64,000 nucleotides of DNA from Mytilisepta virgata (Eukaryota; Mollusca; Bivalvia; Mytilida; Mytilidae). Positions within the stretch are counted from its first letter, which is position 1. Each line of letters opens with the position of its first letter. Where the stretch lies: assembly GCA_028015205.1 (NCBI GenBank), contig CM051521.1, positions 129,712,614 through 129,776,613 of the forward strand, in the 5' to 3' direction. The position numbers and the translations under genes are program-made. Below the pieces are notes generated by a model. That model was not told the origin of the DNA. It made no database searches and was given only the letters and a program-made list of their open reading frames with translations. Below, piece after piece: positions 51,113-61,408 of this stretch.

Positions 51113-51966
51113 ATTAGGCAATTGTTGCTGATAAACCGTCGGATGGTCAATTAGTAAGGAGTAAATCGGCTTGGCGTATGAATACAAACCAAAGGGTTAA
51201 GGGTTAGGGTTAGGGTTAGGGTTAGTGTTACAGTGCATTCTTTGTTAATTGGGTTAGGGTTAGGGTTAGTGTTAGGAACTACTTTCACCCATTCGAAGTG
51301 CGCGTGCGCAACTTCAACCCATTAGTATGTATGTTTGGACTTGCTTATATAGTACATGTTTTCTATAATAACACACTAGTGGTATAGCTAATTTGCATAA
51401 ATAAATTACAAAGGGAGGTAATTATAATGTAAGTCTATGGGAAACTTCATTTGCAAAAATAAATATTTCTACTGGAGATGCATACCTGAAAGTTTGTTCT
51501 AAGGGGTAATCGACCCTTCTGCATCGATTGGCATGATCAGAAAGGTCGTAGGATAAACCGTTTAAAAGTTACAAGCTATGGAATAAAGCATTAAAAGCGT
51601 TTTAATAAGTGTTTTGTTACAACTTTACATGCATATATCTCAGTGTTGTCTTAATCGATTTTCTAAAGTAGACCAGTTCTGGAAAGCTAAAACTATACTC
51701 TATTACGTGGCAAAGACCAGTAGTAATCAGATAGTTAGCAACGATTTTATATCTGTATGAAAACGGCGAAAAAGCCATTTACCAAAACAAAAGTTTGAAA
51801 AATTGACAAAGTCCAACATTTTTAGGTGTTTTTCAACAATGTGTTATTTTTGCATTTTGGATGTTTTTGAGTGTTTTTGAACATATTTGTAGGACCCATT
51901 TTTTTTTCATTTTTCGATCAAAGTATGAAGTTGGACTTGAAAAATTGTCAAAGTCATTTTTCATCA
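51113..51966 (+). repeat. unit C copy C14 (subfamily 1, full)
   Basis: Full body ending TTTTTCATCA and continuing into the D minisatellite at 51967. Confidence 0.9.
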
Positions 51967-53749
51967 AAAGTGTCATTTTGAGTCAAAAGTGTCATTTTAA
52001 GTCATTTTGAGTCAAAAGTGTCACTTTGAGTCAAAAGTGTGATTTTGAGTCAAAAGTGTGATGTTGAGTCAAAAACGTCATTTTCAGTCAAAAGTGTCAT
52101 TTTAAGTCATTTTGAGTCAAAAGTGTATTTTTAAGTCAAAAGTGTCATTTTGAGTCAAAAGTGTCAGTTTAAGTGATTTTGAGTCAAAAGTGTATTTTAA
52201 GTCCAAAGTGTCATTTTGAGTCAAAAGTGTATTTTTAAGTCAAAAGTGTCATTTTGAGTCAAAAGTGTCAGTTTAAGTCATTTTGAGTCAAAAGTGTATT
52301 TTTGAGTCCAAAGTGTCATTTTGAGTTAAAGGTGTATTTTTAAGTCATTTTAAGTCAAAAGTGTCATTTTGAGTCAAAAGTGTCATTTTGAGTCAAAAGT
52401 GTCATTTTAAGTCATTTTGAGTCAAAAGTGTCACTTTGAGTCAAAAGTGTCATTTTGAGTAAAAAAGTGTCATTTTGAGTCAAAAGGTGTCATTTGAGTT
52501 AAAAAAAACTAAAAAAAAACTGTCATTTTGAGTCGAAAGTGTCATTTTTAAGTCATTTTGGAGTCAGAAGTGTCATTTTGACTGAAAAGTGTCATTTTGA
52601 AGTCAAAAGTGTAATTTCAGAGTCATTTTGAGTCAAAGTGTCATTTTGAGTCAAAAGTGTCATTTTCAGTAAAAAAGTGTCATTTTGAGTAAAAAAGTGT
52701 CATTTTTCAGTCAAAAGAGTCATTTTGGAGTAAAAAGTGTCATTTTGAGTCAAAAGTGTCATTTTGAGTCGAAAGTGTCATTTTTAAGTCATTTTGGAGT
52801 CAGAAGTGTCATTTTCAGTAAAAAAGTGTCATTTTGAGTAAAAAAGTGTCCTTTTTCAGTCAAAAGAGTCATTTTGGAGTCAAAAGTGTCATTTCAGAGT
52901 CATTTTCACTCAGAAGTGTCATTTTGAGTCAAAAATGTCATTTTGAGTAAAAAAGTGTCATTTTGAGTAAAAAAGTGTCATTTTGAGTCAAAAGTGTCAT
53001 TTCAGAGTCATTTTCACTCAGAAGTGTCATATTGAGTAAAAAAGTGTCATTTTGAGTAAAAAAGTGTCATTTTGAGTAAAAAAAGTGTCATTATGAGTAA
53101 AAAAGTGTGATTTTGAGTCAAAAGGTGTCATTCCAGTAAAAAAAAAAAAAGCTGTCATTTTGAGTAAAAAAGTGTCATTTTTTCAGTCAGAAAAGTCATT
53201 TTGGAGTCAAAAGTGTCATTTCGGAGTCATTTTCAGTGAAAAGTGTCATTTTGAGTGAAAAGTGTCATTTTGAGTAAAAAAGTGTCATTATGAGTAAAAA
53301 AGTGTGATTTTGAGTAAAAAAGTGTGATTTTGAGTCAAAAAGTATGATTTTGAGTCAAAAGGTGTCATTTGAGTAAAAAGAAAAGAATCTGTGATTTTGA
53401 GTCGAAATTGTCATTTTGGAGTCATTTTGAGTCAGAAGTGTGATTTTTCAGTCATTTTCACTCCAAAGTGTCATTTTGAGTCAAAAATGTCATTTTGAGT
53501 AAAAAAGTGTCATTTTGAGTAAAAAAGTGTCATTTTTCAGTCAAAAGAGTCATTTTGGAGTCGAAAGTGTCATTTCGGAGTCATTTTCACTCAAAAGTGT
53601 CATTATGAGCCAGAAGTGTCATTTTGAGTAAAAAAGTGTCATTATGAGTAAAAAAGTGTCATTTTCAGTCAAAAAGTGTCATTTGAGTAAAAAAAAAAAA
53701 AAGGTGTCATTTCGAGTCGAAAGTGTCATTTTGGAGTCATTTTGAGTCA
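51967..53749 (+). repeat. D minisatellite, 1.8 kb
   Basis: The first 460 bp copy the short arrays after C1 and C4 in the same unit order. Beyond about 52440 the units differ: AGTAAAAAAGTGTCATTTTGAG and TTTTGGAGTC forms and A-runs (for example around 53138 and 53690) not seen elsewhere. It ends at GAGTCA^GGGTTAGGG. Confidence 0.9.
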
Positions 53750-54705
53750 GGGTTAGGGTTAGGGTTAGGGTTAGGGTTAGGGTTAGGGTTAGGGTTAGGG
53801 TTAGGGTATAGGCACTTTGCGAAAGTGAGGGTTAGGGTTAGGGTTAGGGTTAGGGTTAGGTTAGGGTTAGGGTTAGGGTTAGGGTTAGGGTTAGGGTTAG
53901 GGTTAGGGTTAGGGTTAGGGTTAGGGTTAGGGTTAGGGTTAGGGTTAGGGTTAGGGTTAGGGTTAGGGTTAGGGTTAGGTTAGGGTTAGGGTTAGGGTTA
54001 GGGTTAGGGTTAGGGTTAGGGTTAGGGTTAGGGTTAGGGTTAGGGTTAGGGTTAGGGTTAGGGTTAGGGTTAGGGTTAGGGTATTAGGCAATTGTTGCTG
54101 ATAAACCGTCGGATGGTCAGGGTTAGGGTTAGGGTTAGGGTTAGGGTTAGGGTTAGGGTTAGGGTTAGGGTTAGGGTTAGGGTTAGGGTTAGGGTTAGGG
54201 TTAGGGTTAGGGTTAGGGTTAGGGTTAGGGTTAGGGTTAGGGTTAGGGTTAGGGTTAGGGTTAGGGTTAGGGTTAGGGTTAGGGTTAGGGTTAGGGTTAG
54301 GGTTAGGGTTAGGGTTAGGGTTAGGGTTAGGGTTAGGGTTAGGGTTAGGGTTAGGGTTAGGTTAGGGTTAGGGTTAGGGTTAGGGTTAGGGTTAGGGTTA
54401 GGGTTAGGGTTAGGGTTAGGGTTAGGGTTAGGGTTAGGGTTAGGGTTAGGGTTAGGGTTAGGGTTAGGGTTAGGGTTAGGGTTAGGGTTAGGGTTAGGGT
54501 TAGGGTTAGGGTTAGGGTTAGGGTTAGGGGTTAGGGTTAGGGTTAGGGTTAGGGTTAGGGGTTAGGGGTTAGGGTTAGGGGGTTAGGGTTAGGGTTAGGG
54601 GTTAGGGTTAGGGTTAGGGTTAGGGTTAGGGTTAGGGGTTAGGGTTAGGGTTAGGGTTAGGGTTAGGGTTAGGGTTAGGGTTAGGGTTAGGGTTAGGGTT
54701 AGGGT
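53750..54705 (+). repeat. telomeric tracts T7-T8 with A and C stubs
   Basis: TTAGGG 53750-53807; stub of unit A 53808-53830 (ATAGGCACTTTGCGAAAGTGAGG); TTAGGG to 54082 with TTAGG variants; 37-bp C stub 54083-54119 cut at GGATGGTCA^GGG; TTAGGG 54120-54705 with TTAGGGG variants concentrated near 54530-54640. Confidence 0.9.
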
Positions 54706-55475
54706 ATTAGGCAATTGTGGCTGATAAACCGTCGGATGATCAATTAGTTAGGAGTAAATCGGCTTGGCGTATGAATACAAGCCAAAGGGTTAAGGGTTAG
54801 GGTTAGGGTTAGGGTTAGTGTTACAGTGCATTCTTTGTTAATTGGGTTAGGGTTAGGGTTAGTGTTAGGAACTACTTTCACCCATTCGAAGTGCGCGTGC
54901 GCAACTTCAACCCATTAGTATGTATGTTTGGACTTGCTTATATGTAACATGTTTTCTATAATAACACACTAGTGGTATAGCTAATTTGCATAAATAAATT
55001 ACAAAAGGGAGGTAATTATAATGTAAGTCTATGGGAAACTTCATTTGCAAAAATAAATATTTCTACTGGAGATGCATACCTGAAAGTTTGTTCTAAGGGG
55101 TAATCGACCCTTCTGCATCGATTGGCATGATCAGAAAGGTCGTAGGATAAACCGTTTAAAAGTTACAAGCTATGGAATAAAGCATTAAAAGCGTTTTAAT
55201 AAGTGTTTTGTTACAACTTTACATGCATATATCTCAGTGTTGTCTTAACCGATTTTCTAAAGTAGACCAGTTCTGGAAAGCTAAAACTATACTCTATTAC
55301 GTGGCAAAGACCAGTAGTAATCAGATAGTTAGCAACGATTTTATATCTGTATGAAAACGGCGAAAAAGCCATTTACCAAAACAAAAGTTTGAAAAATTGA
55401 CAAAGTCCAACATTTTTAGGTGTTTTTCAACAATGTGTTATTTTTGCATTTTGGATGTTTTTGAGTGTTTTTGAA
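54706..55475 (+). repeat. unit C copy C15 (subfamily 2b)
   Basis: 770 bp. Like subfamily 2 but with ATACAAGCCAAAGGG and GTGTTACAGTGC in place of ATACAAACC and GTGTTGCAGTGC, markers shared by C15-C18. Confidence 0.9.
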
Positions 55476-55582
55476 GTTAGGGTTAGGGTTAGGGTTAGGG
55501 TATTAGGCAATTGTTGCTGTTAACCGTCGGATGGTCAATTAGTAAGGAGTAAATCGGCTTGGCGTATGAATACAAACCAAAG

Positions 55583-56242
55583 GGTTAAGGGTTAGGGTTA
55601 GGGTAAGGGTTAGGGGTTAGGGTTAGGGTTAGGGTTAGGGTTAGGGTTAGGGTTAGGGTTAGGGTTAGGGTTAGGGTTAGGGTTAGGGTTAGGGTTAGGG
55701 TTAGGGTTAGGGTTAGGGTTAGGGTTAGGGTTAGGGTTAGGGTTAGGGTTAGGGTTAGGGTTAGGGTTAGGGTTAGGGTTAGGGTTAGGGTTAGGGTTAG
55801 GGTTAGGGTTAGGGTTAGGGTTAGGGTTAGGGTTAGGGTTAGGGTTAGGGTTAGGGTTAGGGTTAGGGTTAGGGTTAGGGTTAGGGTTAGGGTTAGGGTT
55901 AGGGTTAGGGTTAGGGTTAGGGTTAGGGTTAGGGTTAGGGTTAGGGTTAGGGTTAGGGTTAGGGTTAGGGTTAGGGTTAGGGTTAGGGTTAGGGTTAGGG
56001 TTAGGGTTAGGGTTAGGGTTAGGGTTAGGGTTAGGGTTAGGGTTAGGGTTAGGGTTAGGGTTAGGGTTAGGGTTAGGGTTAGGGTTAGGGTTAGGGTTAG
56101 GGTTAGGGTTAGGGGTTAGGGTTAGGGTTAGGGTTAGGGTTAGGGTTAGGGTTAGGGTTAGGGTTAGGGTTAGGGTTAGGGTTAGGGTTAGGGTTAGGGT
56201 TAGGGTTAGGGTTAGGGTTAGGGTTAGGGTTAGGGTTAGGGT
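55583..56242 (+). repeat. interstitial telomeric tract T9, 660 bp
   Basis: GTAAGGGTTAGGGG at the left edge, then about 480 bp without visible variants, one TTAGGGG near 56111, then pure repeats to C16. Confidence 0.95.
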
Positions 56243-57012
56243 ATTAGGCAATTGTGGCTGATAAACCGTCGGATGATCAATTAGTTAGGAGTAAATCGGC
56301 TTGGCGTATGAATACAAGCCAAAGGGTTAAGGGTTAGGGTTAGGGTTAGGGTTAGTGTTACAGTGCATTCTTTGTTAATTGGGTTAGGGTTAGGGTTAGT
56401 GTTAGGAACTACTTTCACCCATTCGAAGTGCGCGTGCGCAACTTCAACCCATTAGTATGTATGTTTGGACTTGCTTATATGTAACATGTTTTCTATAATA
56501 ACACACTAGTGGTATAGCTAATTTGCATAAATAAATTACAAAAGGGAGGTAATTATAATGTAAGTCTATGGGAAACTTCATTTGCAAAAATAAATATTTC
56601 TACTGGAGATGCATACCTGAAAGTTTGTTCTAAGGGGTAATCGACCCTTCTGCATCGATTGGCATGATCAGAAAGGTCGTAGGATAAACCGTTTAAAAGT
56701 TACAAGCTATGGAATAAAGCATTAAAAGCGTTTTAATAAGTGTTTTGTTACAACTTTACATGCATATATCTCAGTGTTGTCTTAACCGATTTTCTAAAGT
56801 AGACCAGTTCTGGAAAGCTAAAACTATACTCTATTACGTGGCAAAGACCAGTAGTAATCAGATAGTTAGCAACGATTTTATATCTGTATGAAAACGGCGA
56901 AAAAGCCATTTACCAAAACAAAAGTTTGAAAAATTGACAAAGTCCAACATTTTTAGGTGTTTTTCAACAATGTGTTATTTTTGCATTTTGGATGTTTTTG
57001 AGTGTTTTTGAA
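56243..57012 (+). repeat. unit C copy C16 (subfamily 2b)
   Basis: 770 bp with the ACAAGCC and GTTACAGTG markers. Stub at 57039-57119. Confidence 0.9.
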
Positions 57013-57119
57013 GTTAGGGTTAGGGTTAGGGTTAGGGTATTAGGCAATTGTTGCTGTTAACCGTCGGATGGTCAATTAGTAAGGAGTAAATCGGCTTGGC
57101 GTATGAATACAAACCAAAG

Positions 57120-57792
57120 GGTTAAGGGTTAGGGTTAGGGTAAGGGTTAGGGGTTAGGGTTAGGGTTAGGGTTAGGGTTAGGGTTAGGGTTAGGGTTAGG
57201 GTTAGGGTTAGGGTTAGGGTTAGGGTTAGGGTTAGGGTTAGGGTTAGGGTTAGGGTTAGGGTTAGGGTTAGGGTTAGGGTTAGGGTTAGGGTTAGGGTTA
57301 GGGTTAGGGTTAGGGTTAGGGTTAGGGTTAGGGTTAGGGTTAGGGTTAGGGTTAGGGTTAGGGTTAGGGTTAGGGTTAGGGTTAGGGTTAGGGTTAGGGT
57401 TAGGGTTAGGGTTAGGGTTAGGGTTAGGGTTAGGGTTAGGGTTAGGGTTAGGGTTAGGGTTAGGGTTAGGGTTAGGGTTAGGGGTTAGGGTTAGGGTTAG
57501 GGTTAGGGTTAGGGTTAGGGTTAGGGTTAGGGTTAGGGTTAGGGTTAGGGTTAGGGTTAGGGTTAGGGTTAGGGTTAGGGTTAGGGTTAGGGTTAGGGTT
57601 AGGGTTAGGGTTAGGGTTAGGGTTAGGGTTAGGGTTAGGGTTAGGGTTAGGGTTAGGGTTAGGGGTTAGGGTTAGGGTTAGGGTTAGGGTTAGGGTTAGG
57701 GTTAGGGTTAGGGTTAGGGTTAGGGTTAGGGTTAGGGTTAGGGTTAGGGTTAGGGTTAGGGTTAGGGTTAGGGTTAGGGTTAGGGTTAGGGT
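57120..57792 (+). repeat. interstitial telomeric tract T10, 673 bp
   Basis: Shares the left-edge variant with T9 and has TTAGGGG near 57479 and 57660. Confidence 0.95.
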
Positions 57793-58562
57793 ATTAGGCA
57801 ATTGTGGCTGATAAACCGTCGGATGATCAATTAGTTAGGAGTAAATCGGCTTGGCGTATGAATACAAGCCAAAGGGTTAAGGGTTAGGGTTAGGGTTAGG
57901 GTTAGTGTTACAGTGCATTCTTTGTTAATTGGGTTAGGGTTAGGGTTAGTGTTAGGAACTACTTTCACCCATTCGAAGTGCGCGTGCGCAACTTCAACCC
58001 ATTAGTATGTATGTTTGGACTTGCTTATATGTAACATGTTTTCTATAATAACACACTAGTGGTATAGCTAATTTGCATAAATAAATTACAAAAGGGAGGT
58101 AATTATAATGTAAGTCTATGGGAAACTTCATTTGCAAAAATAAATATTTCTACTGGAGATGCATACCTGAAAGTTTGTTCTAAGGGGTAATCGACCCTTC
58201 TGCATCGATTGGCATGATCAGAAAGGTCGTAGGATAAACCGTTTAAAAGTTACAAGCTATGGAATAAAGCATTAAAAGCGTTTTAATAAGTGTTTTGTTA
58301 CAACTTTACATGCATATATCTCAGTGTTGTCTTAACCGATTTTCTAAAGTAGACCAGTTCTGGAAAGCTAAAACTATACTCTATTACGTGGCAAAGACCA
58401 GTAGTAATCAGATAGTTAGCAACGATTTTATATCTGTATGAAAACGGCGAAAAAGCCATTTACCAAAACAAAAGTTTGAAAAATTGACAAAGTCCAACAT
58501 TTTTAGGTGTTTTTCAACAATGTGTTATTTTTGCATTTTGGATGTTTTTGAGTGTTTTTGAA
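57793..58562 (+). repeat. unit C copy C17 (subfamily 2b)
   Basis: 770 bp with no difference from C16 that I noticed. Stub at 58589-58669. Confidence 0.9.
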
Positions 58563-58669
58563 GTTAGGGTTAGGGTTAGGGTTAGGGTATTAGGCAATTG
58601 TTGCTGTTAACCGTCGGATGGTCAATTAGTAAGGAGTAAATCGGCTTGGCGTATGAATACAAACCAAAG

Positions 58670-59341
58670 GGTTAAGGGTTAGGGTTAGGGTAAGGGTTAG
58701 GGGTTAGGGTTAGGGTTAGGGTTAGGGTTAGGGTTAGGGTTAGGGTTAGGGTTAGGGTTAGGGTTAGGGTTAGGGTTAGGGTTAGGGTTAGGGTTAGGGT
58801 TAGGGTTAGGGTTAGGGTTAGGGTTAGGGTTAGGGTTAGGGTTAGGGTTAGGGTTAGGGTTAGGGTTAGGGTTAGGGTTAGGGTTAGGGTTAGGGTTAGG
58901 GTTAGGGTTAGGGTTAGGGTTAGGGTTAGGGTTAGGGTTAGGGTTAGGGTTAGGGTTAGGGTTAGGGTTAGGGTTAGGGTTAGGGTTAGGGTTAGGGTTA
59001 GGGTTAGGGTTAGGGTTAGGGTTAGGGTTAGGGTTAGGGTTAGGGTTAGGGTTAGGGTTAGGGTTAGGGTTAGGGTTAGGGTTAGGGTTAGGGTTAGGGT
59101 TAGGGTTAGGGTTAGGGTTAGGGTTAGGGTTAGGGTTAGGGTTAGGGTTAGGGTTAGGGTTAGGGTTAGGGTTAGGGTTAGGGTTAGGGTTAGGGTTAGG
59201 GTTAGGGTTAGGGTTAGGGGTTAGGGTTAGGGTTAGGGTTAGGGTTAGGGTTAGGGTTAGGGTTAGGGTTAGGGTTAGGGTTAGGGTTAGGGTTAGGGTT
59301 AGGGTTAGGGTTAGGGTTAGGGTTAGGGTTAGGGTTAGGGT
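58670..59341 (+). repeat. interstitial telomeric tract T11, 672 bp
   Basis: Left-edge variant as in T9. One internal TTAGGGG near 59217. Confidence 0.95.
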
Positions 59342-60111
59342 ATTAGGCAATTGTGGCTGATAAACCGTCGGATGATCAATTAGTTAGGAGTAAATCGGCT
59401 TGGCGTATGAATACAAGCCAAAGGGTTAAGGGTTAGGGTTAGGGTTAGGGTTAGTGTTACAGTGCATTCTTTGTTAATTGGGTTAGGGTTAGGGTTAGTG
59501 TTAGGAACTACTTTCACCCATTCGAAGTGCGCGTGCGCAACTTCAACCCATTAGTATGTATGTTTGGACTTGCTTATATGTAACATGTTTTCTATAATAA
59601 CACACTAGTGGTATAGCTAATTTGCATAAATAAATTACAAAAGGGAGGTAATTATAATGTAAGTCTATGGGAAACTTCATTTGCAAAAATAAATATTTCT
59701 ACTGGAGATGCATACCTGAAAGTTTGTTCTAAGGGGTAATCGACCCTTCTGCATCGATTGGCATGATCAGAAAGGTCGTAGGATAAACCGTTTAAAAGTT
59801 ACAAGCTATGGAATAAAGCATTAAAAGCGTTTTAATAAGTGTTTTGTTACAACTTTACATGCATATATCTCAGTGTTGTCTTAACCGATTTTCTAAAGTA
59901 GACCAGTTCTGGAAAGCTAAAACTATACTCTATTACGTGGCAAAGACCAGTAGTAATCAGATAGTTAGCAACGATTTTATATCTGTATGAAAACGGCGAA
60001 AAAGCCATTTACCAAAACAAAAGTTTGAAAAATTGACAAAGTCCAACATTTTTAGGTGTTTTTCAACAATGTGTTATTTTTGCATTTTGGATGTTTTTGA
60101 GTGTTTTTGAA
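59342..60111 (+). repeat. unit C copy C18 (subfamily 2b)
   Basis: 770 bp. Stub at 60138-60218, followed by a short tract (60219-60488, 270 bp). Confidence 0.9.
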
Positions 60112-60488
60112 GTTAGGGTTAGGGTTAGGGTTAGGGTATTAGGCAATTGTTGCTGTTAACCGTCGGATGGTCAATTAGTAAGGAGTAAATCGGCTTGGCG
60201 TATGAATACAAACCAAAGGGTTAAGGGTTAGGGTTAGGGTAAGGGTTAGGGGTTAGGGTTAGGGTTAGGGTTAGGGTTAGGGTTAGGGTTAGGGTTAGGG
60301 TTAGGGTTAGGGTTAGGGTTAGGGTTAGGGTTAGGGGTTAGGGTTAGGGTTAGGGTTAGGGTTAGGGTTAGGGTTAGGGTTAGGGTTAGGGTTAGGGTTA
60401 GGGTTAGGGTTAGGGTTAGGGTTAGGGTTAGGGTTAGGGTTAGGGTTAGGGTTAGGGTTAGGGTTAGGGTTAGGGTTAGGGTTAGGGT

Positions 60489-61258
60489 ATTAGGCAATTG
60501 TGGCTGATAAACCGTCGGATGGTCAATTACTTAGGAGTAAATCGGCTTGGCGTATGAATACAAACCAAAGGGTTAAGGGTTAGGGTTAGGGTTAGGGTTA
60601 GTGTTACAGTGCATTCTTTGTTAATTGGGTTAGGGTTAGGGTTAGTGTTAGGAACTACTTTCACCCATTCGAAGTGCGCGTGCGCAACTTCAACCCATTA
60701 GTATGTATGTTTGGACTTGCTTATATATTACATGTTTTCTATAATAACACACTAGTGGTATAGCTAATTTGCATAAATAAATTTACAAAGGGAGGTAATT
60801 ATAATGTAAGTCTATGGGAAACTTCATTTGCAAAAATAAATATTTCTACTGGAGATGCATACCTGAAAGTTTGTTCTAAGGGGTAATCGACCCTTCTGCA
60901 TCGATTGGCATGATCAGAAAGGTCGTAGGATAAACCGTTTAAAAGTTACAAGCTATGGAATAAAGCATTAAAAGCGTTTTAATAAGTGTTTTGTTACAAC
61001 TTTACATGCATATATCTCAGTGTTGTCTTAACCGATTTTCTAAAGTAGACCAGTTCTGGAAAGCTAAAACTATACTCTATTACGTGGCAAAGACCAGTAG
61101 TAATCAGATAGTTAGCAACGATTTTATATCTGTATGAAAACGGCGAAAAAGCCATTTACCAAAACAAAAGTTTGAAAAATTGACAAAGTCCAACATTTTT
61201 AGGTGTTTTTCAACAATGTGTTATTTTTGCATTTTGGATGTTTTTGAGTGTTTTTGAA
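60489..61258 (+). repeat. unit C copy C19 (subfamily 3)
   Basis: 770 bp with new markers: GGATGGTCAATTACTTAGG, TTATATATTACATG and AAATTTACAAAGGG. It ends GTGTTTTTGAA^GGGTTAGGG. The stub at 61293-61374 is of the GTTGCTGATAAACC type. Confidence 0.9.
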
Positions 61259-61408
61259 GGGTTAGGGTTAGGGTTAGGGTTAGGGTTAGGGTATTAGGCA
61301 ATTGTTGCTGATAAACCGTCGGATGGTCAATTAGTAAGGAGTAAATCGGCTTGGCGTATGAATACAAACCAAAGGGTTAAGGGTTAGGGTTAGGGTTAGG
61401 GTTAGGGT

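Larger units (their letters stand above)
54706..60488 (+). repeat. higher-order array II: four units of [C 770 bp, 26-bp TTAGGG, 81-bp stub, TTAGGG]
   Basis: Starts at 54706, 56243, 57793 and 59342 (spacing 1537, 1550 and 1549, then 1147 bp to C19). C blocks are all 770 bp. Stubs are at 55502-55582, 57039-57119, 58589-58669 and 60138-60218. Tracts are 660, 673, 672 and 270 bp. The diagnostic variant is GTAAGGGTTAGGGGTTAGGG just after each stub, plus a single TTAGGGG about 125-155 bp before each next C block. Confidence 0.95.
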
